This document shows, one piece after another, positions 36,889 through 53,500 of a stretch of DNA of 64,000 nucleotides. Location of the stretch: assembly GCA_023333565.1 (NCBI GenBank), contig JAJKFH010000948.1:2678001-2742000 (forward strand), read 5' to 3'. The stretch's first letter is position 1; every line of letters begins with the position of its first letter. Origin of the DNA: Puffinus mauretanicus. Lineage: Eukaryota; Chordata; Aves; Procellariiformes; Procellariidae. The position numbers and the translations under genes are program-made. The notes below the pieces were generated by a model that was not told where the DNA came from, did no database searches, and saw only the letters and a list, made by a program, of their open reading frames with translations.

Positions 36889-38756
36889 GTAATAATGAAA
36901 GACTCCCTACTTGAATGTACTTATAGACTCTAATTCTTTTTTCAAAGCCAGAGAATACATTTCTTTATGCATTTTCATTATAATTTTAATTAAATATTTT
37001 TTCATAAGTGCAGGGTTTTTTTTAATTATCTATTTCTCATAGAGGAAAAAGGAACCACATTTTACTTTCAGGTGTTCTGATTAAAAAAGAAAAATAGAAG
37101 AGTTTTCAAATATCCTGGTATGAACTCTTAGCAGTTGTTAACTCTGGAGTAATTCCACATTTGCATAATGTTGAAGATTGGAAAGGTCTGAATATTGTTC
37201 AGTTGTGAGAGAGAAGAATTTCTGTTTATTGAAAGTCATGGAAATAGGAAAAGTTGGCATGGTCACATGTCCTCAATTTATTGTTTTCCCACTTGTGATA
37301 AGGAACCATAGAAACAACAAGTGAGGTTGATCTATTGGCAAAATTACTTCTGGTTTTGTGTAATCCTTTTATATACTTACATTTACAGAACAATGATTAA
37401 GTGAATGTGACTTCTTAAAAATGGGTAATGTTTTAGCTCATCTTATTGATATTCGAGATATGCTGCTGTTTTGATAATTACGCAACTATTGTCAAAGATT
37501 TTCAAAAAGAGGAATTTAGCCTATTTTTTCCTGGAAAAATTCAGCCTTCACAGTCTCCACTTGTATAAAAGCTGCAGGTGTTTAGCACTTATTAAAATCA
37601 GGCAATTCATCTATGATCGAAAAAAGTACATGCTCAGCCTTTTTATCTCTATACAGTATTGAATAAAGTTTTGCCACAGACTTCAAAGATCCAGCCCAGT
37701 GTCCCTTCTTTTGAGTTATTGAAAGAGAAAAGAATAGCTCTTGATTTCTTTTATATGTATATAGGTAGATATATAGATTGGATTAGCTTCGTTCTGCTTG
37801 AATATTTGACATCAGAAGTGCTTCCTTCCTCTTGCAGTTGTCTACGAAAAGCTGGGAAATGGATAGCTTTTTACCTAAGGAAGATCCTCTCTTTAACAAG
37901 ATAAGTATTCTGTGTGCTCTCTTTTGATGTTTGAGACAATAGTTGGGTATGCCTTTTAAAAATATTACTTTCTTTTGCTGCCCTGCTTTGATATATGAAG
38001 GGAGTGAATGGAAGTGAGTGAGAGGCTAACATGTTCAGCACACAGCATCCTGGAGAGACAGCACTGCATCTCATTTGAAATGCAGAGCCCTTTCTGGTCG
38101 GCTCAGCTTATGGAAATAAAACATGGCACTCATGCGTGCCAGTCCCAGGATAATGGGTGCTGCAGTGCTTAAGCTGTTCACAAAGCATTAGAGAGTGCCT
38201 TTTCTCCGTGCAATACCCAAAATTTAAAGCATGGAACTACCTTGGCTTTCAGATGGTGTGCCATCCATCACTGCAGATTTGCACTATTTGCCATAGAAAT
38301 AGTCAAGCTTTGGCTTTATTTGCCTCATACTTCAGGTGTCTTAGACTGTGTTTCTAACACTAAGCTCTGCCAGCATGCCCAAGTTGAATGAGGATGTGAA
38401 GCTCCATCTGAGTTGTTCAAGGCCCGAGTGCAGATGCACATAGCCCAGTGAAAAGCAGCTGCTGTTGGTGTAGCTTCTGCAAGGTGGAGGTGAGGTATTT
38501 CAGCTGAACAAAGAATAGCTTTGCCACCACAGCTGGACCTCTGGGCAAGTCAGGTCTGGGCGCTATGTTTTTCCTATAGCTATGAAGTCTTCTAAACGTA
38601 GACAGGGATTTTGATACATTACACTTTTTTTTTTGCTGTTGTGTAATAGCCCTGTTATTTACCTACCGCCAGCAAACCCCCTCAAAATTGCTAGTAATGT
38701 ATATTATATTTTGTATTTTCTCTCTCTCATGATGATACACTATACAATAGGAGCAT
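36889..38756. other. Intergenic, no firm feature
   Basis: AT-rich sequence containing the exon-like segment at 37838-37900 described with the 36810 candidate. I recognise no transposable element. Confidence 0.45.
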
Positions 38757-38847
38757 TGATAGAATCATAGAATCATAGAATCATTAAGGTTGGAAAAGAC
38801 CTCTAAGATCATTGAATCCAGCCATCAACCCAACACCACCATGCCCA

Positions 38848-39393
38848 CTACACCATGTCCCTAAGGGCCTCATCCACACGGCTTTTAAATACTTCCAGGG
38901 ATGGTGACTCAACCACTTCCCTGGGCAGCCTCTTCCAAGGCCTGACCACTCTTGCAGTAAAGAAATTTATCCTAATATCCAGTCTAAACCTCCCTTGGCA
39001 CAACTTGAGGCCATTTCCTCTCGTCCTATCGCTAGTTACTTGGCAGAAGAGACCAACACCCACCTCGCTACAACCTCCTTTCAGGTAGTTGTAGAGAGCG
39101 ATGAGGTCTCCCCTCAGCCTCCTCTTCTCCAGACTAAACAACCCCAGTTCCCTCAGTCGCTCCTCATAAGACTTGTGCTCCAGGCCCTTCACCAGCTTCG
39201 TTGCCCTTCTCTGGACACGCTCCAGCACCTCCATGTCCTTCTTGTAGTGAGGGGCCCAAAACTGAACACAGTATTCGAGGTGCGGCCTCACCAGTGCCGA
39301 GTACAGGGGCACGATCACCTCCCTTGCTCCTGCTGGCCACACTATTTCTGATACAGGCCAGGATGCCGTTGGCCTTCTTGGCCACCTGGGCAC
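38848..39393 (-). pseudogene. CR1 ORF2 C-terminal fragment
   Basis: A 181-codon frame matching the C-terminal end of CR1 ORF2 after the reverse transcriptase. Visible words are [37 protein letters not shown] and, near the end, [14 protein letters not shown]. It ends with a stop just before the 3' tail. It is disconnected from the reverse transcriptase frame by indels. Confidence 0.85.
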
Positions 39394-39542
39394 ACTGCCG
39401 GCTCATGTTCAGCCGGCTGTCAACCAGCACCCCAGGTCCTTTTCCTCTGGGCAGCTTTCCAGCCACTCTTCCCCAAGCCTGTAGCGTTGCCTGGGGTTGT
39501 TGTGGCCGAAGTGCAGGACCCGGCACTTGGCCTTGTTGAACC

Positions 39543-42886
<3,344 letters not shown>

Positions 42887-44154
42887 TCTAATTTGAGTTG
42901 GAAAAGACCTGAGGACACCTCTAGCCCAATATCCTGAACAAAGCAGCGCCAGCTAGGTCAGGACAGGTTACTTAAGACTTTTTTGGTCAGGATTTGAAAA
43001 CCTCCAGGGATGGAGGCTGAACAGCCTCTCTGGGCAACTTGTTTTAATTCCTGAGTGTCCTCACAGTGAAAAAGCTTTTCCTTATGTGCAATCTGAACCT
43101 CTCTTACCTAAATTTACGCCTGATGTGTCTCTTCCTTGCAGTATGCAAAGCCTGGCTTTGTTTCCTGGATGACCTCCCTGTAGATACTGGGGGACTGCTA
43201 TCAGGTACCCCCCTCACTGAAGCTATCTCTTCCCCACAATGGACAAGCCCTGGTCCCTCAGGTTCTCCTGAAAGGACAAGTGCGCCAGCTCCCAACCATC
43301 TTGGTGGCTCTCCCCTGAACACACTCCAGTTTATCAATGTCTGTCTTGTACTGAGTGAAGGCACCAACACGGGATACAGTATCTAGATGTGGACTATGAG
43401 GGGTATAATCCCTTCCTGTGATCTGGCTACGCTGCTGTTCATACAGCCCAGGATGCTCTTGACCATCTTTACTGACAAGGCATGTGGCTGGCTCACTTGC
43501 AACTTGCTGTCAGCCACAATACCCAGGGTCTTTTCCGCAGAGCTGCTCCCCAGCAAGCTCATTGCCAGGCTGTGTCATTTCAGGGGCTCTTCTTTCACTG
43601 GTGTGGGGCTGGGCATTTGTCCCTGTTGAATTGCACGAGGTTCCTGTTGGCCCATTCCTCCAGCCTCTCTGGGTCCCTGTTAATGGCAGCTCTGTCCTCA
43701 AACATTTTAGCTGGTCCCTCTAATTTGATGTCATTTAGGAATCCAATGAGAGTGTACTCTATTGCCTCCTCCAGGTCATTAAGAAAGATGTGAAACAGAA
43801 CAGGTCCCAGGATAAATTCTTGTGATACTCCACTTGTTCCTGGCCTTCAGGCAGCTTATGATCCATTAACCATGGCCCTCCAAGCCTGATCATCTAAACA
43901 ACTTTTTACCCATCTACTTGTTCACCTATCCAGACTGTAAGATACTAACTTGGATAAAAGATTACCGTGGGAGAATATTGAAGATTACTGTGGGAGAATA
44001 TTGTGTGTGTTTAGTCTTGCTAAAGTCAGGCTAAATGACATCCATTGTTCTTTCCTCCTCCACAACTCCAGTCATTTTATCATAGAAGGCAATCGGGCTC
44101 GTCAGGCATCATTTACGCTTGGTAAATCCATGGTCAATGTTCTGAGTCGTCTTC
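42887..44154 (-). mobile_element. Older, diverged CR1 (part 1), interrupted by an LTR
   Basis: A diverged minus-strand CR1 running from the 3' tail (GAGTTGGAAAAGACC near 42894) through the C-terminal region to the reverse transcriptase. Many stops and indels disrupt it, and it is clearly older than the 11324/38757/45702 group. A 22-bp direct duplication (two copies of GATTAC(C/T)GTGGGAGAATATTG) lies at about 43961-44006. The element is split at 44154 by a solo LTR and resumes at 44751. Confidence 0.85.
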
Positions 44155-44750
44155 TGTTGTGGTTTAACCCCAGCCAGCAACTAAGCACCAGACAGCCACT
44201 CGCTCACTCCACCCTGCTGGGTTGGGGGAGAGAATCGGAAGGGTAAAAGTGAGAAAACTCGTGGGTTGAGATAAAGACAGTTTAATAGGGAAAGCAAAAG
44301 CCGCGCACGCAAGCAAAGAAAACCAAGGAATTCATTCACTACTTCCCATCGGCAGGCAGGTGTTCAGCCATCTCCAGGAAAGCAGGGCTCCATCACGCCT
44401 AACGGTTACTTGGGAAGACAAATGCCATCGCTCTGAATGTCCCCCCCCTTCCTTCTTCTTCCCCCAGCCTTATATGCTGAGCATGATGTCCTATGGTATG
44501 GAATATCCCTTTGGTCAGCTGGGGTCAGCTGTCCCAGCTGTGTCCCCTCCCAGCTTCTTGTGCACCCCCAGCCTCCTCGCTGGTGGGGTGGGGTGAGAAG
44601 CAAAAAAGGCCTTGACCCTGTGTAAGCACTGCTCAGCAGTAACAAAAACATCCTTGTATTATCAACACTGTTTTCAAGCAAATCCAAAACATAGCCTCAT
44701 ACTAGCTAACTATGAAGAAAATGAACTCTATCCCAGCCAAAACCAACACA
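44155..44750 (-). mobile_element. Solo LTR nested in the older CR1
   Basis: A 596-bp minus-strand LTR starting TGTTGTGGTTTAACCCC and ending AAAACCAACACA. It shares with the LTRs at 7691 and 30903 the block around AGAATCGGAAGGGTAA and the GAGATAAAGACAGTTTAAT segment, so it is a related but distinct subfamily with its own middle part. Flanks TCTTC (44150-44154) and CCTTC (44751-44755) look like a 5-bp target duplication with one mismatch. The CRE of the other two copies is degraded here (TGATGTCC). Confidence 0.88.
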
Positions 44751-44805
44751 CCTTCTCATTTGTGGGCACATAAATGTTTCCCTCTAATGAGAAAAGGGAA
44801 ATACG
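44751..44805 (-). mobile_element. Older CR1 (part 2), beyond the LTR
   Basis: A short stretch after the LTR (CATTTGTGGGCACATAAATG and a few more bases) looks like the continuation of the CR1 reverse-transcriptase region interrupted at 44154. The end is approximate because divergence is high. Confidence 0.4.
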
Positions 44806-45701
44806 TCCTTTTGAAACTAAGGCTGGCCTCTCATAGAGTCAGTGAAACTGGGTGGCATTTGTGTTCCTGTGAAGGGCAAGATACTGCACGTTTCAAGTCA
44901 GCAGGAGTTTTAGCAGTTATTTAAGTGGAAACAAGTCAGACCCATAAACTAGAAATGGGTTTGTTAATAAAAAAACCTTTCTGAGTTAATCATAGTATAA
45001 GACTGAGGACAAGATTTTTTGTTTGGTTGATTTTTTAGATAGAACCCATAGACCAAATAATAATAAAGAATGATGTCTTGCCCTGGGAGCTGCTTCACCC
45101 AGATACTCTTTGAATTGAAGTTCATACAAAGTGGAATGCATTAGGAACTAACCATAAAGAACACTAGGAATATTTCTTTTATCATAGTTGTGCCTGCCTT
45201 AAGCGCACAACAGTTAAGGTTATAGCTGTGCCTTGAAACTCAGTCTAGGGGGGTTCAAACTCAGTAGAACTCAGCAGTTAGGAGATGGCTCGATGGTCAG
45301 ATCTGGTCTGCCCTTCAAGGTACCTTCAGCAGCAGTACTGAAAGTATTTATACATTTAATTTTTCTGTCTTTTTTGTTTTATTGAAATTTGCAGTCCTTA
45401 AATAATTAATTTGAGACTGCATACCCTAGTGCAAAAGAAAAAGGCAGTGAGACATACCAGCAAGGTAAATAACTGCTTTGTTTTATTGACTGATAAAGTA
45501 ATCCTTCCTTTTTGTTGTGTATTTTCTTTTTTTCCCTGTTGCCTGTATTTGATTCTCACATATTATTTCAAGTTAGATTTAAACTGTTTGCTAACACAGT
45601 TCCTAAAAAGAGGTGCTTTCTTCACTACATAACCAAGGAGTTTTGTGCAATCTTTAGTGCTCAGAAGAGAACTGTATCCTATACATTCTGTCATGTATAG
45701 A
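44806..45701. other. Intergenic, no feature seen
   Basis: About 0.9 kb of AT-rich unique sequence between two CR1 copies. Confidence 0.5.
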
Positions 45702-45720
45702 ACTCAACCTGGCCACTGTC

Positions 45721-46896
45721 ATGAGAGACAACAAAAAAAGCTTTTACAAGTATATTAATGACAAAAGGAGAGCCAAGGAGAATCTCCATCCTTTATTGGA
45801 TGCGGGGGGGAACGTTGCCACCAAGGATGAGGATAAGGCTGAGGTACTCAATGCCTTCTTTGCCTCAGTCTTTAATAATCAGAGCAGTTATCCTCAGGGT
45901 ACTCAGCCCCCTGAGCTGGAAGACAGGGACGGCGAGCAGGATAAACCCCCCATAATCCAAGAGGAAGAAGTTAATGACCTGCTACGCCACCTGGACGTTC
46001 ACAAGTCTATGGGGCTGGATGGGATCCACCCGAGGGTACTGAGGGGGTTGGCAGAGGAGCTTGCCAAGCCACTCTCCATCATTTACCAGCAGTCCTGGTT
46101 AACTGGGGAAGTCCCGGATGCCTGGAGGCTCACCAATGTGACGTCCATCTATAAGAAGGGCCGGAAAGAAGATCCGGGGAACTACAGGCCCGTCAGCCTG
46201 ACCTCGGTGCCGGGGAAGATCATGGAGCGGTTTGTTTTGAGGGTGTTCACGAGCCATGTCCAGGACAACCAGGGGATCAGGCCCAGCCAGCACCGGTTCA
46301 TGGAAGGCAGGTCCTGCTTGACCAACCTGATCTCCTTCTATGACCAGGTGACCCGCCTAGTGGAGGAGAGAAAGGCTGTGGATGTGGTCTACCTGGACTT
46401 CAGTAAAGCCTTTGACACTGTCTCCCACAGCATTCTCCTAGAGAAGCTGGCAGCTCACGGCTTAGACAGGTGCACTCTTCGCTGGGTAAAAAGCTGGCTG
46501 GACGGCCGGGCCCAGAGAGTTGTGGTCAACGGAGTTAAATCCAGTTGGTGGCCGGTGACGAGCAGTGTTCCCCAGGGCTCAGTTTTGGGGCCGGTCTTGT
46601 TCAATATCTTTATCAATGATCTGGATGAGGGGATCGAGTGCTCCCTCAGTAAGTTTGCAGATGACACCAAGCTGGGCGGGAGTGTTGATCTGCTGGAGGG
46701 TAGGAAGGCTCTGCAGAGGAACCTGGACAGGCTGGATCGATGGGCCGAGGCCAACTGTATGAGGTTCAACAAGGCCAAGTGCCGGGTCCTGCACTTTGGC
46801 CACAACAACCCCAGGCAACGCTACAGGCTTGGGGAAGAGTGGCTGGAAAGCTGCCCAGAGGAAAAGGACCTGGGGTGCTGGTTGACAGCCGGCTGA
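45721..46896 (+). pseudogene. CR1 ORF2 linker plus reverse transcriptase
   Basis: A 391-codon frame containing the linker ([14 protein letters not shown]), [22 protein letters not shown] (tyrosine at about residue 224) and the catalytic FADD (about 312-315). It stops early because a G is missing at 46872-46875 (four G where the 11324 copy has five). The next frame continues the protein. Key catalytic residues are present, but the frameshift and 5' truncation make the copy inactive. Confidence 0.9.
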
Positions 46897-47456
46897 ACAT
46901 GAGCCGGCAGTGTGCCCAGGTGGCCAAGAAGGCCAATGGCATCCTGGCCTGTATCAGAAATAGTGTGGCCAGCAGGAGCAGGGAGGTGATCGTGCCCCTG
47001 TACGCAGCACTGGTGAGGCCGCACCTCGAATCCTGTGTTCAGTTCTGGGCCCCTCACTACAAGAAGGACATGGAGGTGCTGGAGCGTGTCCAGAGAAGGA
47101 CAACGAAGCTGGTGAAGGGCCTGGAGCACAAGTCTGATGAGGAGTGGCTGAGGGAACTGGGGTTGTTTAGTCTGGAGAAGAGGAGGCTGAGGGGAGACCT
47201 CATCGCGCTCTACAGCTACCTGAAAGGAGGTTGTAGCGAGGTGGGTGTTGGTCACTTCTGCCAAGTAACTAGCGATAGGACGAGAGGAAATGGCCTCAAG
47301 TTGCGCCAAGAGAGGTTTAGACTGGATATTAGGATAAATTTCTTTACTGCAAGAGTGGTCAGGCCTTGGAAGAGGCTGCCCAGGGAAGTGGTAGAGTCAC
47401 CATCCCTGGAAGTATTTAAAAGACGTGTAGATGAGGCCCTTAGGGACATGGTGTAG
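46740..47456 (+). pseudogene. CR1 ORF2 C-terminal part after the frameshift
   Basis: A 238-codon frame. Only its part after about 46876 is the true CR1 reading: [19 protein letters not shown], then [19 protein letters not shown] and a C-terminal end ALRDMV before the stop. The earlier part is an off-frame reading of the reverse transcriptase. Confidence 0.85.
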
Positions 47457-47537
47457 TGGGCATGGTGTGTTGGGTTGACGGTTGGACATGATGATCTTAG
47501 AGGTCTTTTCCAACCTTAATGATTCTATGATTCTATG

Positions 47538-50500
47538 TTCCACAACTGGTACAGCTTTAAATCACTTGACCAAAAGGATGCTCATTGCCAGGGGTAAAGC
47601 CTGTGCTCCACATGACCACACACATCAGAAACATTTGATATGGATTTCTACCTGCCTCTTGACTATATACTAATCCGGTGATATTAAAGAACTTGACATC
47701 TTTCCTTACTCTGGCTCAGATTCATCTAATCTAATTTGACACCCTTAGCTGCAAAACTTGAGTTAGAAGCATGGTCACCTTAGAGTGGCTTGCTATCAGT
47801 ACAAAGAGATAAGCAAATCCCAGGAATGATTCAGCCCATTTCTCTTTATCTGTCTGTTGCTAATATAGGGAGTTTTGTTTAGTTAGGCTCCTATACATGT
47901 GCCTCACTGAAGTAAACGTGTTTGTCCATGTTTTCATTCAATCTCGGGCAGACTTTGTTGCAAACAGGGAATTACAAATTATTTCAAGCAGTTTCGGTCC
48001 TTTGAAAGATTTAGGATTTTTTCCCCCTCTTTTAGTATGTTCTTGCAAGAATGAGGGGGAAAAAAAAAAAAAAGAAGAAGAAAAGAGATATTTTGATGAG
48101 CAAAAAGTTCATTGAGCAGATTTTAATTTTCTGTTGTTGTTTTTAATGACTTTCTGACTGGAAGTCATTAAATGCTCAAAATGCTCAAAATATGCAAAAC
48201 CAAGAGCTATTACACAGCTATGATTGGCCAAAAGGTGATATCAGGAATCCTCAAGATACCACTTCAGTATCCTAGACTCAGCACATCCCCTTGGCTTCCC
48301 ATTGCTTTGCTTCGGGCTTCAGAACTGAGTGGAAATGCAGGTAAAAATTCAGGTTAAGAGCAAAAATGGACTTTAAGGTATAGTTTGGTTCTGCAGACAA
48401 CCAGACTTATTCAGAGATGACAGACTTTTTTTGGAGGTATACGCTTTCTAGTTATATGGTCATGGTAATGGAGGAACCAATCACAGCTGGGAAGGAGTCA
48501 GATGTTTCTTATAATAGACTATTGCGTATAGCTGGAGGGAAAAGCTTCAAAAGAGAGCTTGCACAAGAAGAAAGATGTCTTATAGCCTGCTCTGGACAAG
48601 GGAAAAAGACAGGATTTATATGTGGAAGTTTTGTTCAGTGTATTTGGTTTAAAGGGTAAAGCTATACTTGAGAAGGCTTTAGGTGAGGTGCAAATCTCTC
48701 TTGGACTGACAAACTGGTTTATGGCAGGTCCTGTCAACTTTTTAGTTGTATGCTCAGTGCAAAGCTGATGTAAACTGCAGCCTGTGGGTGTTACTTGGTG
48801 TTTTCAGAGTAATTATAGCCAGCGCAAATCTACTCAGATGTAGGAATAAGGGAAGCAGGAGAACTGATGTGAAAGGGTATCCGGGTTTCAACTCATTATC
48901 ACCCAGCATTCAGCTCTAATATCTTTGTGAGGTACAGAAGCACTGTTGTTTTCAAGGTACTGATGATAAGTACACTAAAGGCTAGAAGTATTAGGCTGTT
49001 CATGCTAAATCCCAGAGTGAATCTGCAGAAAAGCATGAAGAGAATTTGTGAGGTCAGCTCTGGGCCTTCACTCTAAGATGCTGCATCTCTTTACTCAACT
49101 TCCTAAAAGTGAATTCTTCCCAACCTAACACAAGCTGTGTTTTCTCTAATTTGATTCCATTGTTTTTTCCTGTCCAACCCCCCCACCCTCCTAGTGCCTT
49201 GATCAGCTGAGCTTCCAAAATCAAAAGGAAATTGATGAAATTTCAAAAAAGCAAGAGCATGTTGTATGCTATATACAGTATACTTTTTTGGAACTGTTAT
49301 ACCAAATACAGAAAATAGCTTTGTTTCTCCTCTTGCTAGTTTAAGTTGAAGCTATAATGTGAATTGTGGTATTTATGTACAGTGTAACTTTTGCTGCCAC
49401 GTAAAGACAAATTAATACTGTCTTTATAGTACAGTACAAGTTCTCTGGCACTGCTCTATGCTTTGATAGAACACAAGTGAACCCAACATCATATATGCTA
49501 TTTTTCTATTTGCTGCTGCACATCTCTGAATTACCTGGACAAAAAAACCCAAACATTGAGTCCCTGCACAATCCCATAATCCTCATAGCATAAGCCCCAA
49601 GAATTATCAGAATTTGCAAGAGTGCAAGTATATTTGATGATTAGCCCTTTCAGCAGTAGTATCTTCTTAACAGAATTTTTGTGTTATCCCCTATTGGAAA
49701 AACACAAGAGATGATGCTTCAAACGGCTGTCCCCTAGTGCACATAGGTTAGCTATTCACAAAAATATTTGGAGTCGTAACATACTAGTAGTTATCACTGG
49801 GCATTATTAGTCCTTTATAACTGTACCCAAACATAAACCTGAAAAATCTAAATTTTAGCAAATTCTGTGGCACTACTTGAAAGCATAATGTTTCTCATAA
49901 AGTGCAGCAGTGGGTCTCAGGCTGCATACCCACAACATGATAAAGTAAGTCCTTTGGTTTAAACCAAACCAGTTCAACTTATCTTTAGTTGAGGTAATTT
50001 TTTGACTCAGCTAATCATTCTTCCTCTGGGCTAATTTTCTAATATTGCTCTTTATTTGCTCTCTACAGCTGTACTTAGGAAAGGAAGAGACACTAACACA
50101 TAGTTGTATTTTTCTCATTTATTCCTTTAAATGAAGTTAAAGAAACTCTCAATGTTAAGGAGTGAAAAATCTCAGGAAGTGTTTTCATTAAAACTCTGCT
50201 GGCAGCAACAACTGTGCCTCTGGCGTTGAAGGTTGCCTGTGTGTTGCTCGGTTCTCTGTTGCTCTAATAGACTGTATAATTTCTTCCTGTTGAAGTGATT
50301 CAATGTGAGGAAGCAACTTACTTACTTTTGTTATATTCTGACATTTTATAAATTATTATTTTTCCATATAATACTCTTAAAGCCTTATCGTAATATTGTC
50401 AGTGTATTTAAAAGCTTTGAAAATACTAAAGCAAGGAGAGATGCTGCGGAGATAAGGTTTTACTTGTAAGATCATTCTGTATTTGTTTTCTATACTTTGG

Positions 50501-53500
50501 CACTAACAGAAGAATTTCTACTCCTTTGCTACCTCTGACTTGAAGGGATGCACATACTAATGGAAATGGTTGATTCCTTTTTGCCTAAGCATCTGGTTCT
50601 GAAAATGCTACCTGAAAGTTCATCATGGAAAAGAGGAGAAGCAACCATTTTGAGAATCCAGTGACATCAGGTTGGGCCACAAAGTTGTAAGGTAGAATGT
50701 AGATGAATATCCCATTTCTCCTGCCAGCTGTTCTGACAAATGCATAAATTGGTAAGCCTTCAGTTAGATTTCTTATCCTTTTACGTATTTTCATATGTTC
50801 TCAAGGAACCTTATAGATACCAAGAGGAGGAGATTTCCTTATTACAGTCTAACGGCAAGAAGCCTTCCTCTTCTCTTAAGCCATTTCTTTAGTACGTTAT
50901 TATATTGCATACAATCATATTCTTCAACTGGCAAGTTTTATTGCACTAGTTTTTCGGTAAGATCTATGAATAATTCTTAGGCATTGAGGCATTTTCCTCT
51001 CCAGATTTTCTGTTTGTCAGTGTAAAATACCTTACTTAAGGTGGTTAATAATTGGGGTTAGTAGGTTTAACTCTTTGTATATGCAAGAACCATTGGCAAA
51101 TAATTCCGGGCATTTAAGAATACTCTCTGGAAATGTTGGCACATTCAGAATACTGTGATTCACAATAATTGGCTGTTTTTAATCAGATCCATAAAGTACT
51201 ATTGTTGCGATACATGATGTCCCAAGGGAAACTGCCACTGTAACTGCAGCTTCTCTGTGTGCAGTTGGGTGCTTGCTATTCCTTATATTAATGAATTTTT
51301 GTAGTCAGCAACAGAACAGCAATTCTGTAGTGTGTGCTGGCTTTCTACAAGTTTTTCATCTTGAAAGTGTATTTTGTGCTGCAACATCAACGTTGGGCAG
51401 AGGGGAAGTGGAAAGCTTTCATCTTGTACGCAGACAACATATTGTATTGTCTTGCTTGCCAAAGAAACTGAGAAGTGGTGAAGACTCAGGAAGACAGAAC
51501 TGATAGGAGGGAGGAGACCCAAGGAAACCTTGTGAATGCACAGCAGTTTGATACCCAAGGCAGCAATTTTTGAGTGATTTGTGTTGGTATCTTTAATTTG
51601 GGAAAGCTTAAAGCAAAATAAAGACAGAATACAAAGCATTTACAGGAATCTAAAAAAGGGAAGGTCTGAGAATGCTGTTTCCATTTGCTGCTTACTCCTG
51701 ATACATTTTGCAAGCTGGGTAGGCCACCACCTCCTCTCTTTCTCTAAGTGGAACCCTCATCAAGGTGTACAGGGGTCTTAGTGTGAGCAGTGTTGTAGGC
51801 TGAGGGGTTTTCTTTGTGGGAATGAGAAGGTTTGTATATGGAGCTTATATAAAGTTTTATATATATACTCTCACTCACACATTATGTATGTGATGAGAGA
51901 TAGAGAGAATATATAAAAATATACAGAGATAAATCCTTGCCTTCTATATTGTGGCGGGATTTATTAAAAAATGTCCACAATGATTTAAATTCAAAGGATG
52001 AGACATACAGCATAGCCCGTGTCCGTCTAATTGTAGCAGCATCAGAAATGTTTCTTAATAATACCAAATAGCAAACCTAAGATTTATTTCAAATACCAAG
52101 TCTATTGAGTTTTTCAAAGTTAGACCAGAAATCCACTACATAACTACCCTCACATCCGTGCCCCAGACATGTATGCATGCATACCACTAGAACTCCTCAG
52201 TATTTCAGTGATCCCTGGAAAGGTCTGGTAAAATATGCTGATGACAAACAAACTTCTTGTTTGTCAGATATGCATAGCTGTATAAATACTTTGCCGGTAT
52301 GTCTGAAGAGTTTTTGACATGCTGACGGCTTGAATTAAAGCTAAGATGGAAGAGGAGCTGACTACGTCCCCAGGGGAGCAAAGCACTCTTAATATTTTAA
52401 CTTTTCATACTCCTTTCAAAGCAAATCTTCATAAGGAGCTTTATTTGTATACACAAAATTATAGCTAGTTGTATTTACAGGTGGCAATGCTTTATTCTTG
52501 CAAATGCAGTTATGAGCACTTCAAGAGTGCTAACAATTGTGCCTGGAATTATTTATATTTCCTGTTACTCAAATTCATATGCTCTCATGTTCCTCAAGTA
52601 AAATAGTTCATACTGTACACATTTTTATAAACTCAGGTTGAGATCCAAAAAATCCACACAGTAATTTGCTTGTAAAAATTATTTGGCAATGTAGAACTTT
52701 GTTTCCTCCAGTTGTAAAGTGAGTCATACTACTGTGTACAGTTGTTCTTGGGTGAATATTTCTATTATTGAAACAGCAACAACAACAACTACAAAGTCCT
52801 TGGCATATAAAATGCCCTGGTGTCTTGTGAAAGTACAGTAGCGCAGCCGTGTCAGGGTTCAGAAAGGACAGGCAGGTTAGGGGCTACGGAAACTAGCTGA
52901 CGAAAAGTCTGAATAGATTTGCCCAAGTGTATACTGATATTTTAAATGGTCTCCTGAAGGAAACTATGTTTTTCTCTTTTTAAGTCCTAAAGCTTCCTTA
53001 AGTTTCAGTCTGTACCCTGGGTTCTTTCATGTGACATAGGTTCAAATAATGTTGAAACATCTGTCCCTGCTCCTTCAGCATTTTCTGAATGAGGTTTATT
53101 GGTTTACTTTTCAAAGAATAATGGCCTTGTTTCTTTATATTCTCTCTTTTAGCTAAATTCACGGAGTCCCTTAATCTTTCTGCCTGACATCTGCTCTAAT
53201 TTTTCCTTTGATTGTATATTTTATTGCCCAAACATCCTACTAGTATAAATTAATGAAGTCTTACTGACTTCAAGGGAATAATGCTGGTTTACAGCAGCTG
53301 AGGATTTGGCATTATGTCTTAAATAAACATGTAAATGAAAATCAAGATGCTGCTATTGGCTACACCATATCCCAAGAATGCTCTTGAAGTTATTTGTTTT
53401 TCCCATGTGTGTTGTTGCATGGCTTTTTTTTCTTTGTTTCAGCCAGTATAATCTATAGATCTCGCTCCTTTATTTGCCTTATTTTCAGAATATGCAAATT

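Larger units (their letters stand above)
45702..47537 (+). mobile_element. CR1 retrotransposon, 5'-truncated, 1.8 kb
   Basis: The best-preserved reverse transcriptase region in the window, on the + strand. It starts in the linker upstream of the reverse transcriptase and ends in ATTCTATGATTCTATG at about 47521-47537. It lies opposite the copy at 38757, about 5.6 kb away, so the two form a long imperfect inverted repeat. It lacks the endonuclease. Confidence 0.95.

Noticed and set aside
43066..43793. Plus-strand frames of about 80-106 codons
   Set aside because: Antisense readings of the diverged minus-strand CR1 at 42887-44154.
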